NCBI RefSeq assembly: GCF_021530565.1
Contig: NZ_JAKGBI010000011.1
Coordinates: 124,001-188,000, forward strand
Direction of reading: 5' to 3'
From: Pseudoalteromonas sp. SMS1
GTDB taxonomy: Bacteria > Pseudomonadota > Gammaproteobacteria > Enterobacterales > Alteromonadaceae
Length of the DNA stretch: 64,000 nt
Part shown: positions 26,543 through 35,983 of the stretch, one piece after another
Position numbering within the stretch: the first letter of the stretch is position 1
Layout of the letters: each line of letters begins with the position of its first letter
Position numbers and translations under genes: made by a program
Notes under the pieces: model-generated
What the model was told of the DNA's origin: nothing
What the model saw: the letters and a program-made list of their open reading frames with translations, nothing else
The model's database searches: none

Positions 26543-28705
26543 ATGATTAAAACAACAATTGCACTGGCTGTCGGTTCAGTTCTGCTATTGGCCGGCTGTA
26601 ACAGTCAAAACTCTGCACCACAAAGTCCCTCTGAAGGGCAGAAAATTGCTACACAAAATATGCTTGATAACCCCTTACTGCGTGAAAGCGCGCTTCAGTA
26701 CCAAGCTCCTGAATTTAACCTGATCCATGATGGGGATATCAAACCAGCTTTTGAGCAAGGGATTACCGAAAATTTAGCTGAAATAGAACAGATCATAGCC
26801 CAAAAAGCGGTGACTTTTGAAAACACCATTGTGGCGTTAGAGAAAAGTGGCAAGGTCCTATCTCGTGTAGGTAATTACTTTTGGAACATTAGCCTAACTG
26901 ATTCAAACCCAGAGCGCAGAGCGTTGCAACAAGAGCTGGCGCCATTATTCACTCAGCACAGCGACAATATTTATTTAAATAAAGCATTATTCGAACGTGT
27001 TGAGCAGATCCACAGCAATCGTAACACCTTAAGCTTAGATGCTGAGTCAAAGAGGCTGGTTGAAGTGTACTATAAGCGCTTTATCCGTGCCGGTGCAAAG
27101 CTGACAGAAGCACAGCAAACTGAAATACGTGCTTTGAACAAAGAACATTCACAGTTAACTACGCAGTTTGGCCAAAATTTACTAAAAGAAACCAGTAATA
27201 TTGCGGTGCTAGTTGATAACAAGCATGAACTAAAAGGCTTGACTGATGCGCAAATCAATTCAATGGCAGCAGCTGCAACACAAGCTGGAAAAAACGGAAA
27301 ATACTTAATTAGTATTACCAATACAACACGTCAGCCAATTCTTGCCAATATCCAAAATAGAAATTTAAGAGAACGTATTTGGCGTGCATCCGCCGAACGT
27401 GCACAATCCGGCGACACCAATAATATGCCAATTATTAAACGTCTTGCCGAGATCCGCGCTCAGCGGGCCAGTTTACTGGGCTTCGATAGTTGGGCTGCAT
27501 ACAGTTTATCAGCCCAAATGGCACAAACACCAGATGCCGTATTCTCTATGTTCTCTGGTATGACTGACGCATTAATGACAAACGTAAAGCTTGAAAGCAA
27601 AGCAATTAAAGCGAAAATGGCTGAACAAGGCGATACGTTTGAACTGCAACCATGGGACTGGGCATTCTATGCAGAGCAAGTACGTCAAGACAAATACGCG
27701 CTAGATGAAAATACCGTTAAATCCTATTTTGAATTTAACCGCGTGTTAGAAGATGGTTTATTCTTCACTATGAAGGAGTTGTATGGAGTCGAATTTAAGC
27801 ATCGTCCAGATTTACCGGTATATCACCCAGATGTAAAAGCATACGAATTGTTTGATCATGATGGTACCAGTCTCGCTATATTCTACGCTGACTATTTTGC
27901 ACGCCCAGGAAAACGTGGTGGAGCATGGATGAGTTCTTTTGTCGATCAAACACACCTACTAGAGCAAAAACCAGTGGTGGTCAATGTGATGAATATCGCA
28001 AAAGCACCTGAAGGCCAACCTACACTGCTAAGCTATGGCGAGGTAACAACCATGTTCCATGAGCTAGGTCATGGTATTCATGGTATGTTTTCAGATGTGA
28101 AATACCCATCACTGGCAGGCACTTCAGTATCAACAGACTTCGTTGAGTTCCCTTCTACATTCGAAGAAGACTGGGCTATTCACCCCAAAGTCATCTCAAA
28201 CTACGCAAAACATTACAAAACGAACGAGGCAATTCCGAAGGATTTACTCGATAAGATTGTTCGCTCACGTAGCTTTAATCAAGGGTTTGATACATTAGAA
28301 TATGTGGCCGCTGCAATCGTCGACATGGAATGGCACTCGCTAACCCCTTCCGATAAAGTAGAAAATGCGGAACAGTTTGAACAAGACATGTTGAAAAAGC
28401 ATGGACTATACGTACCTTACATCCAGCCGCGATATAAGTCTGCATACTTCTCTCACTCAATGGGAGGGGGGTACTCCGCGAGCTACTATGCGTACATGTG
28501 GAGTGAGATTTTGGCCGCCGATGCCTATGCCTATGTGCAATCTCAAGGCGGTTTGAACAGGAAGATAGGCGATCACTACCGCAAAAATATTCTTGAGGTT
28601 GGTAACTCAAGACCGCTGATGGAGTCATATAAAGCATTCAGAGGCCAAGCGCCTACCACAGAAGCCTTACTGACTCGCCGCGGCTTGCAAACAACAAACC
28701 TATAA
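26543..28705 (+). CDS. M3-family zinc metallopeptidase, lipoprotein (Dcp/OpdA-like)
   Basis: A 720-residue peptidase of family M3 (peptidyl-dipeptidase Dcp or oligopeptidase A type), which cleaves short peptides. The zinc site is H506-E507-x-x-H510 in MFHELGHGIHG, and Glu535 (VEFPSTFEEDW) is the expected third ligand. The conserved late substrate-binding segment with Tyr and His is also present (YFSHSMGGGYSASYYAYMWSE). The N-terminus is a lipoprotein signal (LLLAGC, Cys19), so it acts in the envelope rather than the cytoplasm. It is divergent from the His-rich TonB receptor, with a Zur-like box between, so it may be induced under zinc shortage. Confidence 0.92.
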   Translation: MIKTTIALAVGSVLLLAGCNSQNSAPQSPSEGQKIATQNMLDNPLLRESALQYQAPEFNLIHDGDIKPAFEQGITENLAEIEQIIAQKAVTFENTIVALEKSGKVLSRVGNYFWNISLTDSNPERRALQQELAPLFTQHSDNIYLNKALFERVEQIHSNRNTLSLDAESKRLVEVYYKRFIRAGAKLTEAQQTEIRALNKEHSQLTTQFGQNLLKETSNIAVLVDNKHELKGLTDAQINSMAAAATQAGKNGKYLISITNTTRQPILANIQNRNLRERIWRASAERAQSGDTNNMPIIKRLAEIRAQRASLLGFDSWAAYSLSAQMAQTPDAVFSMFSGMTDALMTNVKLESKAIKAKMAEQGDTFELQPWDWAFYAEQVRQDKYALDENTVKSYFEFNRVLEDGLFFTMKELYGVEFKHRPDLPVYHPDVKAYELFDHDGTSLAIFYADYFARPGKRGGAWMSSFVDQTHLLEQKPVVVNVMNIAKAPEGQPTLLSYGEVTTMFHELGHGIHGMFSDVKYPSLAGTSVSTDFVEFPSTFEEDWAIHPKVISNYAKHYKTNEAIPKDLLDKIVRSRSFNQGFDTLEYVAAAIVDMEWHSLTPSDKVENAEQFEQDMLKKHGLYVPYIQPRYKSAYFSHSMGGGYSASYYAYMWSEILAADAYAYVQSQGGLNRKIGDHYRKNILEVGNSRPLMESYKAFRGQAPTTEALLTRRGLQTTNL

Positions 28706-28715
28706 CGGTAAAGCT

Positions 28716-28745
28716 AAAAGGCCCGGATAGAGTTGGGCCTTTTAA
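28716..28745 (+). terminator. Rho-independent terminator
   Basis: AAAAGGCCC and GGGCCTTTT form a strong stem around a ten-base loop. It starts 11 bases after the M3 peptidase stop. The next ~245 bases to the Rhs fragment contain no recognisable gene. Confidence 0.88.
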
Positions 28746-28990
28746 CTTTCACAGCACTTTGTCCTGACCTAAAGGCCCGTTCATTGTCGATAGGAACAAT
28801 CAAACCCTAACGAATAGCGAAAATACCGCACTGCCATCTCGTCAATGTACTTTCTAAACAAGGCAATTGATACCATGTTGCCTTCTCAACAATAATAGTT
28901 CCATGGAAGACCGTACTTCTTCGCCATGCATTTTTTAGATTAGGCTCGATACGCTAAGTAACCGTTTAACCTCGCCTTTCATTAACTGAG

Positions 28991-30667
28991 TTGAGGTTAT
29001 TGCTGGCACGCTATGACGGATTTGGTAATCTCATAGAAATGAGTGTGACCACGGGGAGTGTGGGCACCCAGCATAGCTTTAGCGAATCTTACTTTTACGA
29101 TGATTTACACCGCCTGACCGCTAACGCCATCCAAAGCATTACCACCATCAGATACAGTTATGATGCGATGGGTAATATCACCTCTAAGTCAGATTGTGGT
29201 TCACAACATGACTACATCAATAGTTTAAGTGGCCACAGTGGCGGTGGCCCTAACGCAGTTAAAAAGATTTATAAAACCAATGGGACTTGGGTTGGCTTTA
29301 GTTATGATGCACGCGGAAATATGATCCAAGGAGACGGCCTAGCCTCCGCAATTTACAACGCCATGGACAAGCCTACCTCTATTACTAAAAACGGCATCAC
29401 CAACAGTTTTGTATATGGTCCCGACCATATACGATTTAAGCAAACTAAGAGTACAGGTGAAACACGCTTTTATGCGAGTAGCTACGAAGAGGAAGTCAAG
29501 GGAGGTACACTCACGTGGCGTGCCTACGTCGGCGATGTAGCTGTTATCAGTCAACAAGGTAGTGCCCAAGCCGTCATACGTTACACGCACAGAGACCGAT
29601 TAGGGAGTGCCCGACTTTTTACCGACCGTAACGGTAAAGTTATAGCGGAACGTAACTTTGACCCATTTGGTAAGCCTCGCCAAGCAAGCGACGGATTGAA
29701 GTTTGAAAGTAGATTCAAGGACATTGACAAAGCAAAAACAAGCAGAGGCTTTACCAACCACGAACACTTAGATGAGATGGAACTCATTCATATGAACGGT
29801 CGGGTGTACGATTATAACCTCGGTCGGTTTATGAGTGTTGATCCGTTTATTCACGAAGGTTCTCAGGGAATAAATCCATATTCTTACCTTATGAATAATC
29901 CGCTGGCAGGTACAGACCCAACTGGTTATTTGCCAGTATTGATTATTCCTATTATAGAAATTGGAGGCGGTGCTCTGGCTTTATATGGTTCTTGGGAAGC
30001 TGGTCAAACTATTGGTAATGCTATTAATGATTTTTCAAGTGGTAATAGGTCAACGTCTGATGTGCTTATGGGGGCAGGAAAGAGTTTAGCAATTGACGCT
30101 GCTATGAGTGTAACAGGCGCAAAGTTGACTAAACTAGCTCCGGACTCTTTAACTCAAAAATTAAAAAGTGTTGTCAATGGAAATGGGGCGGGTAGCTTCA
30201 ACGGTAGCAATGGCAATATTGCAGATTTGGGTAGTAAAAACACTGATCAGGATATGGTAAACAACTTAATTCAAAAAAGAAGAGAGTCTGATGCCCCTGG
30301 GGAAGCGACATTTGGGCAGGGAAGAGATGGAGATGGGAATCTTACACCTGTAAGAGAGAGTATTCCTGGTAATACTAGGGCTGAGGACATCCATGCAGAA
30401 ACACAAGTGCTAGATGATTTGAGAGGAAAACCCAAACCGCATACGGTTGCAGTTGTTCAAAATCCTTGTTCAAATTGTTCTTCGGACTTGTCGGCAGCAA
30501 AAGTTGATAAGGTTATTGTTCCTTCGAAGCCTAGTAACCCAAATGGCTCACCCAAATCTGCTGCTGTGTCAGCTGCGAAGAAGAACACTTCAGTTGGGGT
30601 AAGAAGTGTTCCAGTCGTTCGAGTATCTGGTCGAATTGAAAGCCATCAACTTGACAAGATGGATTAG
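28991..30667 (+). CDS. Orphan Rhs C-terminal fragment with deaminase-type toxin domain
   Basis: A 558-residue open frame that starts in the middle of Rhs/YD repeats (ARYDGFGNLI, YSYDAMGNIT), so the large N-terminal part is missing. The Rhs core follows (HRDRLGSARLFTDRNGK, NLGRFMSVDPF, INPYSYLMNNPLAGTDPTG, ending near residue 313). The variable tip (about 315-558) ends in a cytidine-deaminase-like fold: H468-A-E470 and P-C493-S-N-C496, the zinc ligands and proton shuttle of deaminase toxins. It would deaminate nucleic-acid bases or nucleotides if delivered. The frame is open only from 28970 and has no good start or ribosome site, so this looks like a displaced Rhs tip. A likely immunity gene follows after 15 bases. 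Confidence 0.8.
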   Translation: MRLLLARYDGFGNLIEMSVTTGSVGTQHSFSESYFYDDLHRLTANAIQSITTIRYSYDAMGNITSKSDCGSQHDYINSLSGHSGGGPNAVKKIYKTNGTWVGFSYDARGNMIQGDGLASAIYNAMDKPTSITKNGITNSFVYGPDHIRFKQTKSTGETRFYASSYEEEVKGGTLTWRAYVGDVAVISQQGSAQAVIRYTHRDRLGSARLFTDRNGKVIAERNFDPFGKPRQASDGLKFESRFKDIDKAKTSRGFTNHEHLDEMELIHMNGRVYDYNLGRFMSVDPFIHEGSQGINPYSYLMNNPLAGTDPTGYLPVLIIPIIEIGGGALALYGSWEAGQTIGNAINDFSSGNRSTSDVLMGAGKSLAIDAAMSVTGAKLTKLAPDSLTQKLKSVVNGNGAGSFNGSNGNIADLGSKNTDQDMVNNLIQKRRESDAPGEATFGQGRDGDGNLTPVRESIPGNTRAEDIHAETQVLDDLRGKPKPHTVAVVQNPCSNCSSDLSAAKVDKVIVPSKPSNPNGSPKSAAVSAAKKNTSVGVRSVPVVRVSGRIESHQLDKMD

Positions 30668-30682
30668 TTTTAAAGGTTTTTT

Positions 30683-31081
30683 ATGAATGAATTAACACTG
30701 AATTTAAATAGTGGCACCCTACAAGGTCAAACCATTGGTTATGATATTTCAATTTCTAAAGAGTTAAGCTCTTTAGAAAGTAAACAACATGGTTATTCAA
30801 TAAATGTCATTGATGGGAAGGTCTTATCATTATTTATATGTTTTCGAAGCGGTTATAGAGGCTTCGATAGCTTTAAGGGGGTTTGTAAGATAAATCTTGA
30901 TACTTATAAGTTTAATAATTTAACAACACTTGATGAGTTTATAGCCTTATTAGGTAGTCCAACCGAACAATGGAATGATGGCGTCGAACAATGTGCTATT
31001 TTCAGCATAAATGATAGAGAAATAGAAGTTATATGGAATGTAGATGGAGAAGTAAGTCTTGATTATCTAGCTATAGAGTGA
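30683..31081 (+). CDS. Probable immunity protein for the Rhs deaminase toxin
   Basis: A 132-residue soluble acidic protein that begins 15 bases after the toxin stop, with AAAGG before ATG. Its place, size and AT-rich base use fit an immunity gene of a polymorphic toxin cassette. No immunity family was recognised. The fold seems to be alternating strands with a helix (LTTLDEFIALLGSPTEQW), the latter reminiscent of small immunity or SMI1-like proteins, but this is only an impression. Confidence 0.65.
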   Translation: MNELTLNLNSGTLQGQTIGYDISISKELSSLESKQHGYSINVIDGKVLSLFICFRSGYRGFDSFKGVCKINLDTYKFNNLTTLDEFIALLGSPTEQWNDGVEQCAIFSINDREIEVIWNVDGEVSLDYLAIE

Positions 31082-31140
31082 TTTGCACTTACTCCGACAG
31101 TTACCCATTTTTATATAGCTTATAACTTGTTCTTCAAATA

Positions 31141-31164
31141 GCCTCGTTTCTACGGGGCTTTTTT
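31141..31164 (+). terminator. Rho-independent terminator of the toxin-immunity cassette
   Basis: GCCTCGT and ACGGGGC pair (one G-T pair) around TTCT and are followed by TTTTTT. It lies about 60 bases after the immunity gene. Confidence 0.8.
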
Positions 31165-31234
31165 AAGGGCATTATTGTCAAGCTTCAATGTCAATGTAGT
31201 CTGAAAGCATAAAATTTTGAGTGATACCTACTCC

Positions 31235-31305
31235 AAGAATTAAAGAAGACACCCATCTCAAGAATTAAAGAAGACACCCATCTTGAATTAAAGAAGACAC
31301 CCATC
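31235..31305. repeat. Short tandem direct repeat (about 25-base unit, ~2.8 copies)
   Basis: The core ATTAAAGAAGACACCCATC occurs three times in a row (units begin near 31235, 31260 and 31285), with the third copy shortened. It lies directly upstream of a transposase remnant, as expected for repeat elements mobilised by REP-associated transposases. Confidence 0.8.
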
Positions 31306-31372
31306 ATAAATTTGGCAAAAAAATGAGTGCAGCCTACCTTTAAATAACCGTTAAAAGTTAGGCGTTTAAATC

Positions 31373-31483
31373 ATGGCAACAGCGCGAAGTAGGCAAGTTA
31401 GCTTGGTGGACACCAAGTACTATCACTGCATATCTAGATGCGTAAGGCGCGCGTTTTTATGTGGAGAAAAATACTTAAGATGA
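31373..31483 (+). pseudogene. N-terminal remnant of a REP-associated (IS200-like) tyrosine transposase
   Basis: The first 36 codons encode [20 protein letters not shown], then [16 protein letters not shown], before a TGA. This matches the start of the Y1-type transposases that mobilise REP-like repeats. The rest of the gene, including the catalytic HUH and Tyr, is missing. It is a dead remnant. Confidence 0.75.
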
Positions 31484-31502
31484 TGTAACTCCCCCATAAA
31501 CT

Positions 31503-31550
31503 GAAACACAGATCGTGCGCATGATCAAAGAAGCTGAATCTGGTGTGCCT
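31503..31550 (+). pseudogene. Tiny IS3-type OrfA remnant
   Basis: Sixteen codons read ETQIVRMIKEAESGVP, closely like the start of IS3-family OrfA transposases (EEQIIxxLKEAEAGVP). Nothing of the element remains on either side. The region 31165-31800 otherwise holds no genes and seems to be an insertion-sequence graveyard. Confidence 0.6.
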
Positions 31551-31800
31551 CAGTGCCTCATACCTACTAGCCTCACTTCAATGATTAACCCCATGCAATA
31601 ATGCGTCGCTTTGATATATACGGGTCATCATATTGTGCCATTAAATGGCTATAAAAATTTGGAAGTGGGGTGAAGTTACTCGTAGTATGAGGTTATTATT
31701 GAAAAAATTAATATTGATATCAATAGTGCTCACAACTTAATTTGGCTGTCTAAAAGTGAGGCAGTTAAACTGTGATTCTTTTTTTGCCTTATTCAATGAC

Positions 31801-31826
31801 AAAAAAGCCCGGTACTAACCGGGCGC
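31801..31826 (-). terminator. Rho-independent terminator of the M6 protease gene
   Basis: GCCCGGT and ACCGGGC form a seven-base stem around ACTA. On the minus strand it is followed by TTTTTTGTC. It begins about 25 bases after the protease stop. Confidence 0.88.
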
Positions 31827-31850
31827 TTTAAATTATAACCTGACGTTTAG

Positions 31851-34040
31851 TTACCACATTTTCGATAACTTGACACTGGCTGTTGAACCATCCTCTGACT
31901 GGTCAACAACTTCAAAAATTAGACCTAACTTAGGTAGCTTTTTACCAGTTGCTGGACGAATGTAGTTTGTGTAATCGTCCCAATCAACAAACTTAGGATT
32001 AGCGTTTGTGAACGAGTCCATCCATTTGCGCTCAAGATAACCGCCATTTGCTAAATCGGTACGAACTGTTTTACCTTCATCACCCGTCTGTGGCAACGTA
32101 TTAAATGCAGCATCCTTAATTTGTTTACGGCTATTTAAAGGCGTAATATTTCTGTCCGCAACCCATTGGCCAGTGCTAGTGTACTCTGTCTCATATTCTA
32201 AAATAGGGTTTCTATCAGCATCTACGATACCAATCCAACCTTCACCAGGGTGTGCGCCAACATGGTTGTCTGCACTTGGTACTTCAAAGTACTCAATGAC
32301 ATACGAGGGATCAACAAACCATACTAACAGCCCTTCTTCCATACCAGCATCCTTTAAACTGGCATCAAAGCCAACGTGTTGACGCCATTCTAATAGATAA
32401 TATGGAGTATACTGAATTGTGCCATCCGAAAGTTTAGCCGCATATTCAAATGCCACTTTATCTGGTGTATTTGAGGTAATCTCATTTAACACCTGCTCAC
32501 CATCTGACACTCGAATGTTATCAACCGCTACGTAAGTCGCGTCACCGCCAATTGCATAGTTTTCTAGTGTAAAAATAACGTCTTCAAATTGCGCTAAGAA
32601 AGCAATGTCATAATTCACTGTTGCCCATTGCGAATTTGTTGAACGGACTTTAGTACCATCAGAGCTCATGTTTAAGTCCGCAGCATTGCTTGGCGAAAGC
32701 GCACCTGAAATGCCAGCACTTGGAATATCTACACGTAACCTAAAGCCATACGCATCATTCAAAGATAACGTTGAGTTTAAGTCGAAGCTTAATGTCGCAG
32801 CTTTTGCTCCCTGCACAGATTGAGGGAACGAAATTGAACTGTAACTAGTTAGATCAAAAGCTTGATTGTGAATAGGCTCGTAAACAACTTTCGTTTGCTC
32901 AGCTAAGTTTACTTTAATTAAGTCATTGTGCTGACCTTTGATACCTGCTTGAGAGAACTTAACAGTTACACCAGCAGTATCTAATTCAGAGATATTTATC
33001 TCGTCAGAGACAATCCAATTTCCACCAAATTTATTTTGTAAAAACAGCTTGGCATAAGGGCTATAGCCTGTTGGCTTTGTACCTGAAATTACACCACCCC
33101 AGCTACCAGATGACATTGAAGAATATGACGAGACCGTTTCACCAACACCACCAAACTTGTCTTTTGAATAGGCTGTATCATACTCATCTGGTAAGCCCAA
33201 ATCATGGCCCAACTCGTGTGACAACAAACCAATGGTTGCGTCGATAGGTTGAATAACATAACTGCCGATACGCGCCGTTTTACCAACCTTTTCGTTGAAA
33301 ACATCTTGATTTACCACATGTCTATGAGACCAGATATAGTTATTGTATGGGCTAGTTGGGTCGTCTCTCAGATCTCGTGGTTCTGATTCCTCTCCAAGTG
33401 TAGAGTGAATGATACTCAAATGATCAATTTGACCATCGTTATCTGCATCGTATTCACTTAGATTAAAGTTTTCATCTGCAAGAACATTGTAAACAGCTTC
33501 TTTAATTAAATCGTGTGTATTTGCTTTGTAGTGCGGGTGTGAATACTTAGTTTTATACCAACCAAACACTTCACCATCGACATCAAATGAGCCACCACTT
33601 TGATCTAAAAAGTACTCTCGCATACTGGGCAACGTTTCACCATTTGGACCTACGTATCCATTTTTAGAAAAACTCATTTGGCGATAATGTTCCGGGTTAT
33701 AGTCTTCATAGTAATGTCTATTCGGTGCATTATCTGGCTTCAATGTATTATGAGGTACGTCGTCGAATTCCATTAATACAGTCAATACTTTTCGAGTGGT
33801 GACTGGACCATGCCACTCTCGCACTGGCGATGAAGTATTATCGGTGTTTAAAACAAGCGGCGTAGAAAAGTCAGCAGACAGGTTTCGATGTAAATTTGCA
33901 TCACTCTGAATTTTTTTTATTTGTACAGGATCAATTTTCACATTCTCATTGGCATTTATATTCACTGAATGTGCATGCGCAAAACCACTTAGTGCACCAA
34001 TAACAGCCACGGTTAACGCGTTCATCGTGTATTTTTTCAT
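31851..34040 (-). CDS. M6-family (immune inhibitor A-type) secreted metalloprotease
   Basis: A 729-residue secreted protease. The signal peptide is MKKYTMNALTVAVIGALSGFAHA. The catalytic zinc site is H275-E276-L-G-H279 followed by DLGLPDEYD, the extended M6 motif. Upstream conserved parts include VLTVLMEFDDVPHN and the Asp-rich DADNDGQIDH, a likely calcium site. A beta-sandwich-like segment (about 350-540) may be an inserted carbohydrate- or substrate-binding domain. It probably digests extracellular protein. The gene stands between terminators, with a ~300-base AT-rich promoter region upstream. Confidence 0.9.
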   Translation of the reverse strand: MKKYTMNALTVAVIGALSGFAHAHSVNINANENVKIDPVQIKKIQSDANLHRNLSADFSTPLVLNTDNTSSPVREWHGPVTTRKVLTVLMEFDDVPHNTLKPDNAPNRHYYEDYNPEHYRQMSFSKNGYVGPNGETLPSMREYFLDQSGGSFDVDGEVFGWYKTKYSHPHYKANTHDLIKEAVYNVLADENFNLSEYDADNDGQIDHLSIIHSTLGEESEPRDLRDDPTSPYNNYIWSHRHVVNQDVFNEKVGKTARIGSYVIQPIDATIGLLSHELGHDLGLPDEYDTAYSKDKFGGVGETVSSYSSMSSGSWGGVISGTKPTGYSPYAKLFLQNKFGGNWIVSDEINISELDTAGVTVKFSQAGIKGQHNDLIKVNLAEQTKVVYEPIHNQAFDLTSYSSISFPQSVQGAKAATLSFDLNSTLSLNDAYGFRLRVDIPSAGISGALSPSNAADLNMSSDGTKVRSTNSQWATVNYDIAFLAQFEDVIFTLENYAIGGDATYVAVDNIRVSDGEQVLNEITSNTPDKVAFEYAAKLSDGTIQYTPYYLLEWRQHVGFDASLKDAGMEEGLLVWFVDPSYVIEYFEVPSADNHVGAHPGEGWIGIVDADRNPILEYETEYTSTGQWVADRNITPLNSRKQIKDAAFNTLPQTGDEGKTVRTDLANGGYLERKWMDSFTNANPKFVDWDDYTNYIRPATGKKLPKLGLIFEVVDQSEDGSTASVKLSKMW

Positions 34041-34286
34041 TATTATTTTCCTATTTTATTGATTGTCAGCCAAAAAGCAGTACTCCATTGGCAAATACCA
34101 AACTGCCCTATAGGTAAAAAACGACAAACATCAAAAAAAATAACCAATTAATAAATAAAAAACAAAATACCAACTAGAGATTAAATAAAAATAAATTAAA
34201 GAAAATTTGAATAGAACCTTTAAATAACAGGCTTTGCATAAAGTGAGAAAAAATTAATTCAAAAAAATAAAGAAAGAAAAAATAAA
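34041..34286. other. Very AT-rich promoter region upstream of the M6 protease
   Basis: A long A-rich tract with no open frame of note. It must hold the promoter of the protease gene. No operator palindrome was recognised. Confidence 0.4.
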
Positions 34287-34314
34287 AAATTAGGCGCAAA
34301 ATAGCGCCTAATTT
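34287..34314 (-). terminator. Rho-independent terminator of the amine oxidase gene
   Basis: AAATTAGGCGC (34287-34297) and GCGCCTAATTT (34304-34314) form a perfect 11-base stem with loop AAAATA. On the minus strand it runs into TTTTTTATTTTTTC. Confidence 0.9.
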
Positions 34315-34339
34315 GTATGACAAAGTCTTATGGCACCTG

Positions 34340-35818
34340 TTAATTTAACTGTGCGATTTGCTCTGCAACTCGAATACCGCTTCTAACCGCTCCTTCCATA
34401 TACCCTAGGTATAAAGTATCAGTATGCTCTCCCGCAAAATACACTTGCCCCACAGGCTGTTGAAATAGCTTCCAGTATTTGGTTACTTGGCCTGGTCCAT
34501 ACGCGATGAACCCACCTTGCGTCCACGGTTCTGCTACCCAGTTTTGAACTTTCGCATCCACCAAAAACGCGTTTGAGCCGGGATACATAATCTCCATTTC
34601 ATCCAATCGCGCATCGATTATTTGCTGATCGCTCCAATCTTTCTGGATTACACTATAATCGCCCGACGTATAGGCAATCAAGATGCCACCCTCTCCTCCT
34701 TGGCGCTCCGTAGTTTCCCATGTCCAACCCGTTGGCAAACCTGTCACTATGGTTTCTCCACCCAATGTTTGCTCAAGCCAAAAACGCTTGCTGTATTGTA
34801 ATAATACTTTGGAGTGCGAGCCATAATTGATATTTTTTGCAGCATCACTTAATGCCTGAGGAAGGCGCGGTGAGAACTCTATCTTATTGAGCACAGGTAA
34901 AGGCACAGTGACCACCACCACGTCGGCCTGAAAACTGTCGCCGGATATCGTGTTAATAGTAACTCGGCCATCTAATTCAGAGATTTTAGTAACCGCCTGG
35001 TTCAGATGTATATCACCTTCAATATTGTCGGCAAAGGCTTGTGCCATCGCTTTTCCACCGTGTAAAAATCGATGGCTTTCAACATCATCTTCAGAAACAA
35101 GCTCATATACTCTGGCATATTGAGCTAAATGTAATAAAGACAGGTCACTTGGTTCATCAAACTCACCACGCACGAACTGCTCTGCAATGAGTTTGGCGGT
35201 AGGGTGAAGTTGCATATCATCTATCCAGCTTTGTACGTCAGTCAAATCATATTTTTTAGCCACTTCTAGCATGGCTGGATCGTTTGCATCAGGTACTGCA
35301 TCGACTAATAAATTTAGGGCGTTATTAAAGCGGTTATAATCATTAACAATTTCAGTGTCGAAACTCTCATCGAAGTCCGTATAACTGACTAACTTGCCTT
35401 CGATATAATATGCGCCACTTTCAATTTCGCCCCAGTAACCTGTATCAGCTAATTCAACGTTAAATAAACTGGCATAGCGGTGGATTTCTTGATGAACCGT
35501 TGGTCCATCAATAAACTCCCCTCCCAATTCACCATGCTGAGTCCCCATTTGTACCGTACCTATGCGGCCACCTAAGCGTTCTTTTGCTTCTAAAATGGTA
35601 ACAGAGTAACCAATCCTTTCCAGTTCATATGCGGCAGTTAAGCCAGATAAACCCGCCCCTACTACAACAGCCTGATTCTCAATCTGCTGTACCTGATCCT
35701 TTTTTTGTTCCTCTACGACCGATTGTGTTTCATTACTGCCACATGCAGACAGCATCGATGAAAAAACAACACAATTAACAACAACACGCAAAGAGTCCTT
35801 TCTCTTTGAGACCTTCAT
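34340..35818 (-). CDS. Flavin-containing amine oxidase, lipoprotein
   Basis: A 492-residue FAD-dependent oxidoreductase of the monoamine oxidase/amino-acid oxidase family. The dinucleotide fold is at the front (VVVGAGLSGLTAAYELE, then ILEAKERLGGRIGT). The second FAD-binding block is near the end (VYFAGEHTDTLYLGYMEGAV). A lipoprotein signal (SSMLSACGS) places it in the envelope, unusual for this family, so it would oxidise amines or amino acids in the periplasm and release H2O2 and ammonia; substrate unknown. ATG 35818 has GAGGTG just ahead and is preferred to GTG 35824. Confidence 0.85.
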   Translation of the reverse strand: MKVSKRKDSLRVVVNCVVFSSMLSACGSNETQSVVEEQKKDQVQQIENQAVVVGAGLSGLTAAYELERIGYSVTILEAKERLGGRIGTVQMGTQHGELGGEFIDGPTVHQEIHRYASLFNVELADTGYWGEIESGAYYIEGKLVSYTDFDESFDTEIVNDYNRFNNALNLLVDAVPDANDPAMLEVAKKYDLTDVQSWIDDMQLHPTAKLIAEQFVRGEFDEPSDLSLLHLAQYARVYELVSEDDVESHRFLHGGKAMAQAFADNIEGDIHLNQAVTKISELDGRVTINTISGDSFQADVVVVTVPLPVLNKIEFSPRLPQALSDAAKNINYGSHSKVLLQYSKRFWLEQTLGGETIVTGLPTGWTWETTERQGGEGGILIAYTSGDYSVIQKDWSDQQIIDARLDEMEIMYPGSNAFLVDAKVQNWVAEPWTQGGFIAYGPGQVTKYWKLFQQPVGQVYFAGEHTDTLYLGYMEGAVRSGIRVAEQIAQLN

Positions 35819-35983
35819 ATACACCTCATTAATAATTCAACATTTTTGAATATAAAAAAACAAACAATAATAGCTTGCAAAAACCGAACGCAAGCTAACA
35901 CGAGGTCAATCTATTAACAAGGTCAAAAAAATAAATCTCACATTAATATTATCAAAAAAATAACAAACAATTAGAAATAGCAA

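Noticed and set aside
31235..31305. Three direct repeats as a mini CRISPR
   Set aside because: Units are directly abutting with no unique spacers, and a REP-type transposase remnant follows; no cas genes are present.
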